The position numbers and the translations under genes were made by a program. The notes beneath the pieces were generated by a model that did not search any database, was not told the DNA's origin, and was given only the letters and a program-made list of their open reading frames with translations. Shown in pieces: positions 25,180 to 44,130 of a stretch of 64,000 bases of DNA (within the stretch, counting starts at the first letter, position 1; each line of letters begins with the position of its first letter). The DNA lies in NCBI GenBank assembly GCA_963965975.1, contig OZ014420.1, positions 5,234,001 through 5,298,000 on the forward strand. The letters are read 5' to 3'. Source of the stretch: Xestospongia bergquistia. Taxonomy: Eukaryota; Porifera; Demospongiae; Haplosclerida; Petrosiidae.

Positions 25180-25650
25180 CTTATTAATGGACACACTCTT
25201 ATATTTATTGATTTGAAGAAATCATTTCATAGGGTAGATAGGAACTTACTTTAGTATAAACTGCTATGTTATGGAATTAATAGTAACTTGTTAGTAAGTT
25301 TCAAAGCCCTTTATATTTTAGATCTATTGTTAATTATTGCTTGAAAATAAATGGTACTGGCACTGATTGGTTTGAAGCAAGCAGGTGCATCAAACAGGTT
25401 ACCTCCTGTCTCTTGCACTTTTTTTAATTTCTATACCAATGAACGATCTTATTCCTTATTGTTAAGAATATAAATTTAGGAGTAAAATAGAAGAGGATAT
25501 AGTTATATGTATATTTTGTATACTGTTAACAGTGTTCTATTAGTTGAGAATATAAATATCTTGCAACAGTTTATTTGTAGAGTGAATTCTTAGTGTGAAA
25601 AGAATCATGTTGCTATAAACATTGATAAAACTAAATATTGCTCATAACAG
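25180..25650 (+). pseudogene. Non-LTR retrotransposon reverse transcriptase relic
   Basis: Broken plus-strand frames with the typical non-LTR RT order: FIDLKKSFHRVDRNL (the LK.AFD.V block), then LLCYGI, a KINGTGTDWFEASRC block, a decayed MNDLIP block (about 25440), and an EKNHVAINIDKTK block near 25600. The catalytic xADD box is no longer readable. There are many stops and indels and no ends were found. Old, inactive fragment. Confidence 0.7.
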
Positions 25651-26493
25651 ACATATGATTATTATTCTTTAATTACAATACAAGAAAACACATACTTCAA
25701 AGTCTGTTCAAACAATCCACTGATTCATGTAATTTTGGTAAATATACTTGGTTTAGGCATTGCATGAAATTAATGTGTCAAGTTACACTAACAATTTTGG
25801 ATCCAATCATAGCAGCTATTATTATTAATTATTAATATTTAGCTATAAGTTAAAATAAGTTATAATATATATATTGTCATTCTTTAAAAATTTGACACAC
25901 ATATATAATATGCAATGGAATACAAAAATAGCTTATAATACAAGTTTGTATCCCATAATAAGAAGATATATATATTGTATGTATAAATATATTATAAGTA
26001 TATATTGACAAAAACTGAACAAATAAGTAAATAAATAAAATAATGAGTGTAGTTGAACCAATCTTTTAAAAATAAATTGCATTGGTCTGCTCCCAACTAA
26101 GATAATTCCATGATAATATTGTCTGAGGTAGAAATGAGTATAAATATCAAAATGTCTTTACAACTACTGGCTGAATAAATTGATTATTGTTGTTAAATAA
26201 TATTTGATAGCTACACTGTCTAAGGTTGAGAACTTCTAATGGATAATAACATTGACTATGTCATATGTTACAAAGAATTCATTTTCCTGCTTTCTAGAGC
26301 TTATTTCTTCTAATGTAGGTAAATCATAATACGCCTAATAGCTCCATGTTCCATTCACCCAAAGCCACTCCAAATGCTTATTTTTAACACCTTGAAGTAA
26401 TTTTAATAATGTATGGAGAAGAAATGTATTCAAGATGAGATCATCTTAGATGAAAAGGGTTAATTATTTTTAGTGATGTTGTTGAAACTAATG

Positions 26494-26708
26494 GGTGGTT
26501 CTTGGTGTAACTTCACTCTGATGACATCATCATTAAATGACAGGTAGTGATCTCATCATATATGATGACATCATCTAAATCCATCACCTACACCCTAAAC
26601 CAAACCTTATGACACATAGTGATGTCATCATCATAGTACAAGTTACATCATCATAGAAGTGACACCATCATAGTTACATCATCATAGAAGTTACACCAAG
26701 AAGGACCC
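26494..26708. mobile_element. 215-bp MITE, TTCTTGGTGTAACTTC inverted ends
   Basis: Inverted ends GGGTGGTTCTTGGTGTAACT and its complement at 26685-26708. The inside is rich in GATGACATCATC-type repeats (26517-26690). It lies in the spacer before PC-C. The target duplication is not clear. Confidence 0.55.
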
Positions 26709-27453
26709 AAATTATTTATACAAAATTATATAACAATAATTATTATAAATGTATAATTTGTAAATTCGCAATGTTTGTTTAATTAGAATTACGGTATCAG
26801 TAGGCGAAACCGTACTTTTGTAAGAGTAGGCGAACCCGTACTAACTCAGGAATAAAGATATAACAGTGAGTATGTTTCAACATTCCTATGTATCTGCCTG
26901 TACAAAAGGCCTATAATATTTTTATCTTTTGTTGAACAGAACAAAATATGCTCATGCCAACTAAATCCTTCATGAGTAGACTCTATTACACCAAGATATT
27001 TGAATGTATTTCCTTCTTAAAGAATATATCCATCAAGTGTTAATAAAAAAAAACTAGGAGATATTGTAGATTTCTTGCATGTTAGTAACATATAATCACA
27101 CTTGAGATGATTTAGCTGAAGTTGTCTTGTTATCATGACCATTTTTCCACAAACTAAGGTCCGATGACTTGTTGAACTAACTTAATTAGTGGTCTAATTT
27201 TGATAAACCAATCAAAAGATATTTGATATTAAGTCACATGTTACATTATACCAAATCTAACCAATCAAAATCATCTTAGAAAACGACTGCGAGTTGCTCA
27301 CGTTTATCAGCTATACGGTATTGATGTTTTTGCCGTCGGCATGGGGCGTGGTAGGCTTAGGACGAGAGTATATAAATTGCTAAGAGCGTTTTTTTGTACG
27401 ATCTCAAACCTAACAAATTCATTAACTAACTTTTTTAGGACAGAGACAAGACT
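26709..27453 (+). promoter_or_regulatory. PC-C upstream region with TATA box
   Basis: 26850-27453 aligns with the PC-A promoter region. TATATAAA is at 27369-27376, 78 bp before the ATG, and GGGGCGTGG at 27343-27351. A short direct repeat GTAGGCGAA(A/C)CCGTAC sits at about 26800-26840. No gene seen here. Confidence 0.6.
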
Positions 27454-34390
<6,937 letters not shown>

Positions 34391-34673
34391 GCTAGATTTG
34401 TATATCAGTGTAGTGTATATGTATAGCTATGTAGTATTAGATATGCTAAAAAATAGACTTTTAACTCAATACAATATACAACATGAGTTTATTAATTTTA
34501 TATGCGTGTGTCTTTGAAACGTCAGGCTTTTGTAGCATTGATAAAATGTCTTTTCATGATATTTTCTTTATTTAAAAACAATGTCAAGATTCTATAACGT
34601 TATTTAGATTAGCACTTGCAAACATATACATCCATAGAATGGCTAAGTTAAAATGTATAATAAACATAGATAT

Positions 34674-37600
34674 CTACAACATGAAGACAATTACACTTAA
34701 TGTAAATGAACAAAGTGATAAAAGAGTCACTGACAACTGCACCATGCTACTGCAACCACTAATCCCAGCATGAGGGGGCTTGAGCTTATCTTCATCCTTG
34801 ATATTAAATGCATTAGTACTGGGTGGTGTAGAGGTGGATTGTGACATTGTGTAGTCAGCAGTGGTGCTAACCAGATACAGTGATGGCTGCTTGTAATACA
34901 ATAAACTAGAAGAATAACCAGTTTTATCTCCGCCTTTTAGTGTTGTAGTGATTGTCACTTTGGAGGAAGTTGCAGTAGGAGATATTGTTGTTATAGTAGA
35001 TGTAGATTGACCAGGAATTGCAGTGAAATTGAAATCACTGTTAGGATCAATGCAGTAGTTACTAAATACTGTTGTACCATTAGGACATGAGTTCAAACAT
35101 TGTAATGTTTGTGGGTCTCTGAAATTTTTACAGCTATCACAATACACAGAAAAGCAATGTTTAGTCTGTACACATGATGATGGACATATTGAAGGTATTT
35201 TTTTAACAGAATCTGGTGTAGTCTTTGTGCCATAAAACATAACCTTAACATTACTCACTTTGACTTTTCCTACAGTTGAACGATATGAGACAGTACACAT
35301 CCAATTACCAATAGGATTTTCACCCCAGAAATGTAAGCTCATAAAAGGCCAATGGAAATATCCATTAGTATTAATAAAATCTCTGTCACGATATGGCAAT
35401 AAAATAGAAGTCGTTCCTTGTGGCGAAGTTAAGGAGACACTAATGTCACCTCTTCTGGCTTGTGCATGATAAAGTACATCATCCACTCTAGGGACATCAT
35501 CGTACAGTGCATCATAATAGTCACTATAGTCATACTGTACATTTTCATCTTGTGCTGATAGCATTAGTGACAATTGTACTACCACATGTTCTAAGTAAGT
35601 GATGTTAGTTGGATTAATGACTGTGTCTTGATTTGATGTAGATGATGTCACCATCCATTGAATATTAACTGGAGACAATTTAGAAGCATAACTACATGAA
35701 GTGAAGAGATTTACTAATTAATAACAAACTGAGAAATCTTCTTACATTGACTTAATATCTGGTACAATCTCTTGTACAATTTGTGTAGGCACATTAATCC
35801 AGTGACGAGCATGTATCACCATTGCTTCAGCATCAATAGCTCCAAATCCAAACTGACTACTAACATTTAGTCCAGCACCATTTGTTATCCATAATGGTAA
35901 ATGTTTCTTTGTTAGAAATGGTTCAGCATTAGCAGTATATACTATTAGATATTGTACATCTCTCCAGGTAAGAGCAGGGCTATAAGAGAATATGATACTA
36001 TATGTAATTGGACTATGTGTTTTGTAAACATACTTGGCTTGCAATGCCAAAGCTATGACACCAGCAGCTAATGGAGTAGCTGCACTAGTTCCAGTGAAAC
36101 TTTTAGTGCATCTATTTCCAAGGGTTGTAGATAACTGAGTAAAAAGTAGAAGCAAAAATGTCAAAAAATTTTTCAAGGTAGTCCTTACCACATGTGTTAT
36201 GTAACTTGTATTAGAACTGAAGCTATAAGTAACAGCCATCTTTGCACTACATTGTTCATCATAGTATGTAGGGTTTCCTTGATCATCTACTGATCCAATT
36301 GCTATAGTATAAATACTATTTACATATCCATCAGCAGCACAGGAATCTTTACGAAAACCTCCATTCCCAGCAGCCCATACATATATACTTCCTTTACCAT
36401 CTCTACCCTAAAATAGTACAATGTTCCATAATCCCAATGTTTTAATTAGATTACCTTATTCACACCATTTTCAAGGGCCATTCTAGTTAGTATTCGTGGA
36501 CCTTCTACTGTGAATCCTTTATCATATGGCCCCCAACTGTTGCTATAAATATCAATGTTGTTGTATTTATAATTTAAAGCAACCGCTTCCTGTATATCAG
36601 TTGATCCTTGATCTGTAATAAGCCGAAGACCTAAAAGGAACAGTAAAAGTAATTTTAATGAACTACTTTGTACACCCTTAGCTTTTACCTGCAATTTTAG
36701 CATCATAGGCAACTCCAGTTCCACAGATACCATTACTTTTATTCATTGCAATGATTCCAGCACATTTTGTACCATGAGCATCCCGATAAATGAATGAATT
36801 GCGAGGACTTGGATCAGGATCTTGACCGACAAAATCATAACTGGAATTATCATCCTATTGTATCATTAAGATGACTTTTATGAGTAAAGACTTATTATAC
36901 TGCTCACATAATTCCCAGACAAATCAGGATGTGTATGTTGTAAGCCTATATAAGGAAATAAAAGAGTTGTATATTACAACTATTGAACAATTCACACATT
37001 GAATAAAACGATGTTAGTGTAAACATATATTGCTTTGACTCATTGTGATCTCATAGTGGCAACATACATGTATTATATATCCCATAATGAGTTCATAGTC
37101 CATACATTTTGAATGGGAGTGCTGGTTGTATATAAGGATATATAGCTATTAGCAGGTTTTTGAAAATGTAGAGTCTATGAGCTATTGCTAGTTCCTTCTT
37201 ACTTTGAATAAAACAGTGTGAGAGTGACCTTGTATGTCTCATTGTATTGTCATTGTCTCATTGTTTTTAACGTCCTTTTATTGTGAACAGTTTGTAACAA
37301 TTTTAAATTACAAATGGTAATGCTAGATGTGTCAACATAATGACTTTGTCAATAGGGACGTTATAAGATAGGTGTAAAAGAGTAACAGAAGCTGTTATCA
37401 CTTAAATAGTATTTTCTCATGTTAACCAGGGTCGATGTGTTTGTTAGCATAGTTTCATCAATACAGTGTAAGTTACCATAAAGCCAAAACTAGTCTAACT
37501 CAATATGTATAAAGCAGACTAGAAGCCAAAAAGTATCACTTGCTTATGACTTCAATTGAATCCAATAGTGGATGCTATTTCAACTGAACTAATCCAATTA

Positions 37601-37829
37601 GTTCAGTTGAAATAGTATTCATCACTTGTTCATGGTGCAACAAACCACAAAAATTACTTTTTGGCTTCTAGTTGCAGTTTACATGGGCGAATTACTATGT
37701 TTACTCACCATATAGTTTGTTACATTGTAACAGTATTGCATACCAACAAATTACATGCACAGTAGTAATTCACATGACATTTAGATTCCATAGTAATCCA
37801 CCCATGTAGGCTATAAATTGGTTGTCAAA

Positions 37830-37870
<41 letters not shown>

Positions 37871-38489
37871 CATACCATCATCTATAATTCCAACAGTAAC
37901 TCCTTTGCCTGTAATGCCTTGAACCCATGCACTTTGTATGTTCAAATCATATCCAGATGGACCATTAGTCTGACCTGTATTATACTGAAGATATAGTTAC
38001 TGATAGCACTTAATTAATACAACACTTATTACCAAAGGCCATTGGTCTCCCCAGAGTGGATCAGTTGGTGGTGTAAATCCTTTTCTTTCATAAATTCTCA
38101 CTGTCTGTTTCTTGATGTGTCTGACCTATCATAATTAATCAGACTAAACTTACTTTATGATAATCATCACTTTTATCACCTTTGTTTCTTTTTTCAAGTC
38201 ACTTATGTGACCAATCATAGATCTGCTGCTGTCTTTGTCAGATATAAAATGATACACATGTTTAAGCTTTCCAACCTATTGATATAATTTATCATGCATA
38301 TTTGAAAGCAGAGTTTTGGTATAATCTTACCTGTCCTTTGTATTGAAAGCCATGTTTATCAGCTAATGATATTGCTTCTTCTTCTCCTCCTTCAAGAAAT
38401 ACAGCCCAATGAGATAAAGATAATGCTTCAGTAGTTAATAAAAGTAACAAAACAGAGCAAAAAGAGATCATCAGTTCTTGGATATTCAT
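34674..38489 (-). CDS. PC-D: proprotein convertase, GPI-type tail
   Basis: Exons (minus): 38489-38331, 38275-38180, 38125-38033, 37984-37876, 36945-36908, 36854-36689, 36630-36455, 36407-36189, 36134-36034, 35979-35746, 35691-34674; sum 2409 nt, 802 aa, open. Signal peptide within residues 1-27, prodomain, then S8 domain with Asp151 (IIDDG), His192 (DAHGTKCAG), Asn294 (AAGNGG) and Ser369 (GTSAATP). P domain about 465-620 ([20 protein letters not shown]), one furin-like Cys repeat 633-677, long Ser/Thr-rich stalk, then a 23-residue hydrophobic end with no cytosolic tail, preceded by GCSS, a fair GPI omega site. The activation region is YERK-GFTPPTDPLW, again without R-X-K/R-R. The start is chosen for its signal peptide and TATA box. 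It is the intact parent type of the four minus-strand relics. Confidence 0.88.
37521..37669. mobile_element. MITE with perfect 19-bp hairpin (PC-D intron 4)
   Basis: Inverted ends AGAAGCCAAAAAGTA (37521-37535) and its complement (37655-37669). In the centre is a perfect palindrome, CTATTTCAACTGAACTAAT (37575-37593), loop CCA, and its complement (37597-37615). A diverged relative is at 44131-44527. The flanking ACTCAATATGTATAAAG (about 37497) also recurs at both ends of that relative. Confidence 0.6.
37837..37867. repeat. (AT)n microsatellite
   Basis: Pure AT run in intron 4 of PC-D, close to the donor site of exon 4 (donor at 37875-37871 on the minus strand). Confidence 0.9.
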
Positions 38490-38532
38490 TATGTATCTTG
38501 GTAATTTTGATAATCTTGGCAGATATCCAGCC

Positions 38533-38540
38533 TTTATATA
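38533..38540 (-). promoter_or_regulatory. TATA box of PC-D
   Basis: TATATAAA on the minus strand, about 44-51 bp before the ATG at 38489. The PC-D to PC-E gap is only 264 bp, so the promoter of D sits against the 3' end of E. Confidence 0.55.
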
Positions 38541-38753
38541 ACCACTCATCAGTAGAATAGTATTGTGACTATAGTGTCTGCTGCAGTACAATAAGATCCT
38601 GTGTGAATTTCTTTATAATGAAAAGTACAATCCTCTAACAAACCACAAAACATTTTGACATGTTTATAAACATTGAGAAAGTATTTGATTGTGTTAAATT
38701 ACATAATATGAAGAAAAACAATAAAGATACATAACATAATTATGATAATGACT

Positions 38754-41700
38754 TCAAAATTCAGTATAACCCTCCTGGCTTCTCCATTTACGATAAAAAC
38801 AAATTCCAGTAACTGCTACACCAATAATGACTAATGCTACTGACACAATAGGCACAACAATAGCTGCTACAATGGTGCCTGTAATTTCATGTGGACATTC
38901 TTCACAGTAACCAGCAACATCACAGTAGTTTGTAGGACAGCTTGATACACAAAAGAGACTATCCACCATACGGAGTGATTGGCATTCATCACAATATTCT
39001 GAACTATTGCCATAAGAGCATCCTCGGGCACAGCTCTGATCACATTGACTAGGAATTCTTTCAACAGCATCAGGAATCTCTTCTGTTCCATATAAGGTCA
39101 TAGAGAGATTAGACATTTTTATATGACCTCCTTGTGCACCAAAACGTACAGAAATATTCCATAGTCCATAAGGAGATTCACCCCAGTGTTGTACTGAAGA
39201 AAATGGCCACTTGAAGTAACCTTCATTGTTTACAAAATCATATTTTCGTTTTGGTAGTAAATATGAGGGTGTGCCATGTGGTGAGTGAAGTTCAACTGTT
39301 ATAGCCCCTCTTCTTGGTCCATTAAAGAAAATAATGAATGGGTTCTCATCTATGTAGTCTTCACCATAGTAATCTGGATAGTCATATTGATCGTCAATGT
39401 AAATTTTAAGTGTCATTTTAATAACAACATGTTCAATATACTTGATAGAACATTTCTTGTAGTTGACATTGAAGAATGTTGTGAGTGGCTCAGATTGGTA
39501 AATTGTGCTGTAAGGCAAAGAAACAATGACATTACATAATAATCTACAAGTCTCTTAACTAACACTAACACTCTACTGTCTACATAGAATAATCAATAAT
39601 GTTAAAAAGATATATATAAACACACAGTTAACGTTGACCTTAGAATGCTATGGCAACAGGAAAGCATCATATTTACATTACATTACATGTCCCTTGTTTA
39701 ATTATTGACTATTGTACATGTCTTAGACATTGATATTCTACTTATTACATTGAAGTATTAAATTTTATGATGCTTACCTAACTTTTCTTTTAGGTCTCAT
39801 AAAACATGAGACTCTTTGTGGTACAGTGGTCCAATATCTGGCCCTCGTCACCATAGCTTCAGCATCAATAGCTCCAAATCCAAACTCATGACTGACTTTA
39901 AGACCACCACCATTTGTCATCCAGTGTCCTCCCTGCAATTTACTAGGATCTGAGGTGTATGCTATTAAATATTGGATATCTCGCCAAGTTAATAATGAAC
40001 TGTAATAAACAAGTAACATTAACTAGCTAAATAGTAAGACAAACTTACTTTGCATTCAGTGCTAATGCTATAGCACCTGCTGTTAATGGAGCAGATGCAC
40101 TTGATCCTGTAAAGCTGTCTGTACATTGTTGATTGGTGAGTGTGGTAAGCTGAAAGTGGTTAAATATTCTTCTTATATTAATATTGCTTACCACTTGTCC
40201 ATTACTTTTTTCGTTGTTAATTGTATAAGTAGCTGAATTGAAACTGAATGTAACAGCCATTTTAGATGCACAGCTCTCATCATATTCAGCCTGATATCCA
40301 TATTCATCAGCTGAACCAACAGCAATAGTGTATATACTAGACGCATAGCCATCTGCTGCACATGAGTCACCATTTTTTCCTCCATTTCCTGATGCCCAAA
40401 CATATATATTACCTAATCCATTACGCCCCTTTAAAAAAGAATAAAAGGACAAGTTTTGTAGTATATCATTATTTATAAGCTCAATACCTTCATTACTCCA
40501 TTTTCAATTGTGGTAGTCAATAATTCTCCTGGCCCATCTACAGTATAGCCTGAGTCATTGGGTCCCCAACTGCTTGAGTAAATGTCTATATATTGATTTT
40601 GATATCCAAGAGCACTAGATTCAATAATATCCGAAGATGAAGTTATGTTAATACGTATTCCTAATTATACCAGAAGATAGTAGAAACAATTTTATTAGCC
40701 TATATTAATATACCTCCTATATGAGAATCATAAGCTACTCCAGCTCCACAGTTTCCAGTATTTTTTTTCATTGAAATGATTCCAGCGCAACTTGTTCCAT
40801 GAGTTTGTTTAGAGCGATTGGGTGGAGTAGGATCCTTCATAAAATCAACATAATTATAACTAGCAGCTTTATCCTTATATAAAATGAATTAATAAAGTAT
40901 GGGTCACTAATGGAAGGAAGACTTACATAATTTCCTGTTAAGTCAGGATGAGAGTGATCCAGTCCTGTGTGATGTAAGGAATAACATTGTGTTAACTCTG
41001 TTAACGCATTTGTCATTTTACATACATACCATCATCAACTACACTAACTACAATGCCTTTTCCAGTGATTCCTTGCATCCAAGCATGAACAACATTGAGA
41101 TCAAGAGCGTTTGCATTCTTTGTTATACTACCAGTGTTATACTACAAGATATAAATGTAATTGATTATGTATTGGCCTCTATATCATACCAATGACCATT
41201 GCTTTCCCCAAAGTGGATCATCTGGAAAACTAAATCCTCTATAAGAATGGACTTTTCTTTGTTGCTGTTGTGCATATTTTACCTGTATATGACACAATGA
41301 ATGTATATTACTAAGTAATACAGGTGGTTGTTTTCTCACTCTTGTGTCATTGAGTAGTCTTTTGGTGACTGATTTTAATAATTCATTTTTTGATTCAGGT
41401 AGAATAAAGTGGTAAATATTTTTCAAATTCCCCACCTATATTAAATATAAAGTAACATTATAGTATGTGTAGATTGTGCAATCAATACTCTCATGCATTA
41501 TGTACACATTATAATATTATTTCCACAAATCAATTATATACTATGATGATCCTGCATTCAACACATGTAAAATAACAACGAAAAGTGCAATGTTTTTGTT
41601 TGCATTCTTTAAGTTTAATATGTAACAACAGCTAGAAAACTATATACTGTAGTGATTTGTACAAGCAAAATCACACAAACATAACAATCTTGTGAAGCTA

Positions 41701-41944
41701 CCTTTCCACGATTTACAAACCCATACTGATCTGCAATCCTATCTGCTACATGATCCCCTTCATTGACTTTGACTGCCCAACTGTTCAAATAGCCTGGGGA
41801 TTCCACAGATAACACAGGAATAAACCATTCTTCTGATTCATCAGCCAAAACAGATGGAATGATCAATGATGATACCACTTGTTGGGGACAAAGTAACAGC
41901 AACATCAAGGTGATAGGGAAGGCGCAACAAGTTGTTGCAAACAT
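38754..41944 (-). CDS. PC-E: proprotein convertase, transmembrane type
   Basis: Exons (minus): 41944-41702, 41435-41340, 41282-41190, 41141-41030, 40964-40927, 40873-40714, 40660-40488, 40428-40192, 40149-40049, 39999-39778, 39507-38754; sum 2229 nt, 742 aa, open. Signal anchor region at 1-30, longer prodomain start than the others, catalytic Asp180 (VVDDG), His219 (QTHGTSCAG), Asn320 (ASGNGG) and Ser401 (GSSASAP; Ser instead of the usual Thr before it). P domain with RRGAITV rather than RRGD, one Cys-rich repeat, a transmembrane helix at about 702-729 and a 13-residue cytosolic tail ending YTEF, a possible YxxPhi sorting signal. Activation region VHSYR-GFSFPDDPLW. Exon phases match PC-D and PC-F. 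Head-to-tail with PC-D and divergent from the prodomain gene at 42653. Confidence 0.88.
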
Positions 41945-42610
41945 AGTGATATGATCTTTGTGGTCACTGGCAATATTTAATGATCAGGATAAACTCAATG
42001 AAATTATGATAAGGTCTTTAAGTCTGCTCTTAACCTGATAACTTTGAAATACTTAAGAACTACAATAAACAAAAATCTACTAGTTGTACTAAGCAACTCA
42101 TACTGTAAATATATACTACAATTATTATATTGACCAGTATATATATATGCGTATTTAAGTTAGGCATTTTTGTGACTCTTAAGGTGACAATTTCTGGCTC
42201 AATAGTAAGTAGCTGAATACAATTAATCAGAAATTAGTGACAACATATTTTCTATTCATAGTTCCATTTTGTCAGTTGTCAGGGCAACAGAGATTTCTAT
42301 TCAGATTTCTGATATAATATCTGTGACCATCTGTTGATAAGCAGTCATTATTAGAATGTGTTATATCTGAGTATTGACTGCATCTATATAGAGAGTTATG
42401 AATATTAATTACACAAGTAACACGTTTGCATTAACACCTGCTCATGTTGGATTGTTTATATACATACACTATGCATCAGTACAACTATATATATATGATA
42501 ACTCACACTACACACATAGCATAAATTATGCTGACATGAAATATGAATCCTTCAACAGCCCAGCTAAGATATTTGCATTTTATATAAACAGTATCATGAC
42601 ATAATTATTT
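41945..42610. promoter_or_regulatory. Divergent spacer between PC-E and the prodomain gene
   Basis: 666 bp between the divergent starts. A TATA box for the plus gene is at 42581-42588. I see no clear TATA for PC-E. The plus open frame 42398-42604 has no family features. Confidence 0.45.
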
Positions 42611-42652
42611 ATGCTTAGAGCTAGTATAATTGTGTTAATCATCTCAAATAGA

Positions 42653-43197
42653 ATGAGTGTTCTCTCTAGTTCATTTTTAATGATATTTCCATTGATGTTT
42701 GCATTTTCTAGTAGTGTCCCTGTAATTTGTAAGTTTACAAATGAAATTGCTGTTGCATTAGCTGAAGGATGTGGTGAGGAATGTGCCAGAACAATAGCAA
42801 CTCGTTATGCACTCTTTTATAATGGACCTATCTCAGAGGTACAATGACATAATTTCAATGTACAACTATACATGTATTTACCGAATACAATGATCAACTA
42901 TAATTTGTACTATTTTTTGTACACAGGATGGTTTTTTGAGTCATTACCACAGCTTTAAAGTTATTCTACTATCTGAAAAGAGTCATCTTATTATTAACAA
43001 TATGTTAAGCATGTTACATCATTTACAAAGAGATAAACAGGTCTGTAACTGTTACATCATTTTGAAATAGATCATAATAAGTCCATTTTGGCATTTAGAT
43101 AATGGAAGTGGAGTTACAGTGCAAGAATGGTCGTGTTTTGAGGTACCAACATCTTTTCAAGAACTCGTTAAATATTAAAAGGAAACATAGTTCATAA
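42653..43197 (+). CDS. Stand-alone PC-like prodomain protein
   Basis: Three exons in phase: 42653-42838 (or from the upstream ATG 42611), 42927-43040, 43099-43197, ending in TAA; 132 aa from the second ATG, 146 from the first. It has a hydrophobic signal peptide (MSVLSSSFLMIFPLMFAFSS), then a chain that aligns with the PC prodomain exon by exon. Introns fall at the same places and phases as in PCs, and exon lengths are close (114 versus 120 or 96 nt; 99 versus 99 or 93 nt). Where PCs go on to DPLW..QW, this one has NSLNIKRKHSS and a stop. The TATA box 65 bp before 42653 favours the second ATG. No catalytic domain follows; CX-G begins 183 bp on. It could be a free propeptide (chaperone or inhibitor of neighbouring PCs) or a truncated relic. 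Confidence 0.6.
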
Positions 43198-43318
43198 AAA
43201 TTAATATTTTATGTTTTTCTAAACATTCGATTTTCAATTACTATTTAATAGAAATAAAGGGAGTGGTTCCACTTGTCATATTGCATCATAATGTTACTAC
43301 GTAGTATTGCGTATAAAG

Positions 43319-43326
43319 TATATAAA
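43319..43326 (+). promoter_or_regulatory. TATA box of CX-G
   Basis: TATATAAA 54-61 bp before the ATG at 43380, in a gap of 182 bp after the prodomain gene. Confidence 0.55.
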
Positions 43327-43514
43327 TACAGGAGTAACCTCAAGTTATTTATAACTTATAGTTACAGGCTGTAACAAAGATGGTTGCTAAGGTGATGTTA
43401 ATGTTCACTGTTTGTCTGCTGTATGTAGTCAATAATGGAGTACAAGCTTTTGGCCAAGGTAACCAAATTACTTTAAGCCTTGGAATATATTATTTAATAA
43501 TGTAACATCAAAAA

Positions 43515-43740
43515 TGACCCAAAAAATTAATTCGTCTGTTGTTAAAGGGACCAAATTCTTTAGCTATTTCTAATAAGTTTATGTTATCAGTACAGTCCTT
43601 ATGTGTATGTAACAGCATGAGGTAGTTTAGTTGTTCTTGGGTCATAGTGCTTCGTAGGTAATTTTTTAGTCAGTGTAAGGTTGAAAAAGTGTGTTCTGTT
43701 CTATTAATACTTTTGTTATAGCAATTAATTTTACAGAAGG
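43515..43740 (-). pseudogene. hAT transposase C-terminal (dimerisation) relic
   Basis: The minus strand reads RTEHTFSTLH, a stop, then LKNYLRSTMTQEQLNYLMLL and LLEIAKEFG...NNRRINF. This is the C-terminal dimerisation block typical of ZMYM1-like hAT transposases. One in-frame stop and no upstream domain. It lies antisense in intron 1 of CX-G. The G-rich/C-rich hairpin at 43848-43910 (GGGGGCTTCAGCCCCCC) beside it is probably a terminal piece of the same kind of element. Confidence 0.7.
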
Positions 43741-44130
43741 TAACATGACCGCACAATAATATGGTGATTGATTGTTAATGTACACAAATTAACACAATAA
43801 CCACTTCAGTCAAGAGGTTATTGTGTACATAGTCTTGAGTGCAAATCTTGGGGGGGGGGCTTAGCCTGATTTGAAGTTTTGGGGGCTTCAGCCCCCCTGC
43901 CCCCCCCTTTCTACCCTTATGTATGTATGTATGTATATGTATATGTATTATCAATATTACAATTGGCATATAACTAAAGTATTGTCATCAATTACACTTG
44001 TACTAACACAATAGGATTTATATATTACATTTTTTGTAGTGAAGATATTACTCAGTCCCAGAATCATTATCACATAGAGAGTGTAAATAGATTACTACTT
44101 TTCAGGACCTCATACACTTAAAATAGTATC

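Noticed and set aside
37561-37620. Hairpin as an intrinsic bacterial-type terminator or a microRNA gene
   Set aside because: The genome is eukaryotic, so no rho-independent terminator. The stem is perfect and sits inside a MITE, so MITE origin is simpler than a microRNA gene.
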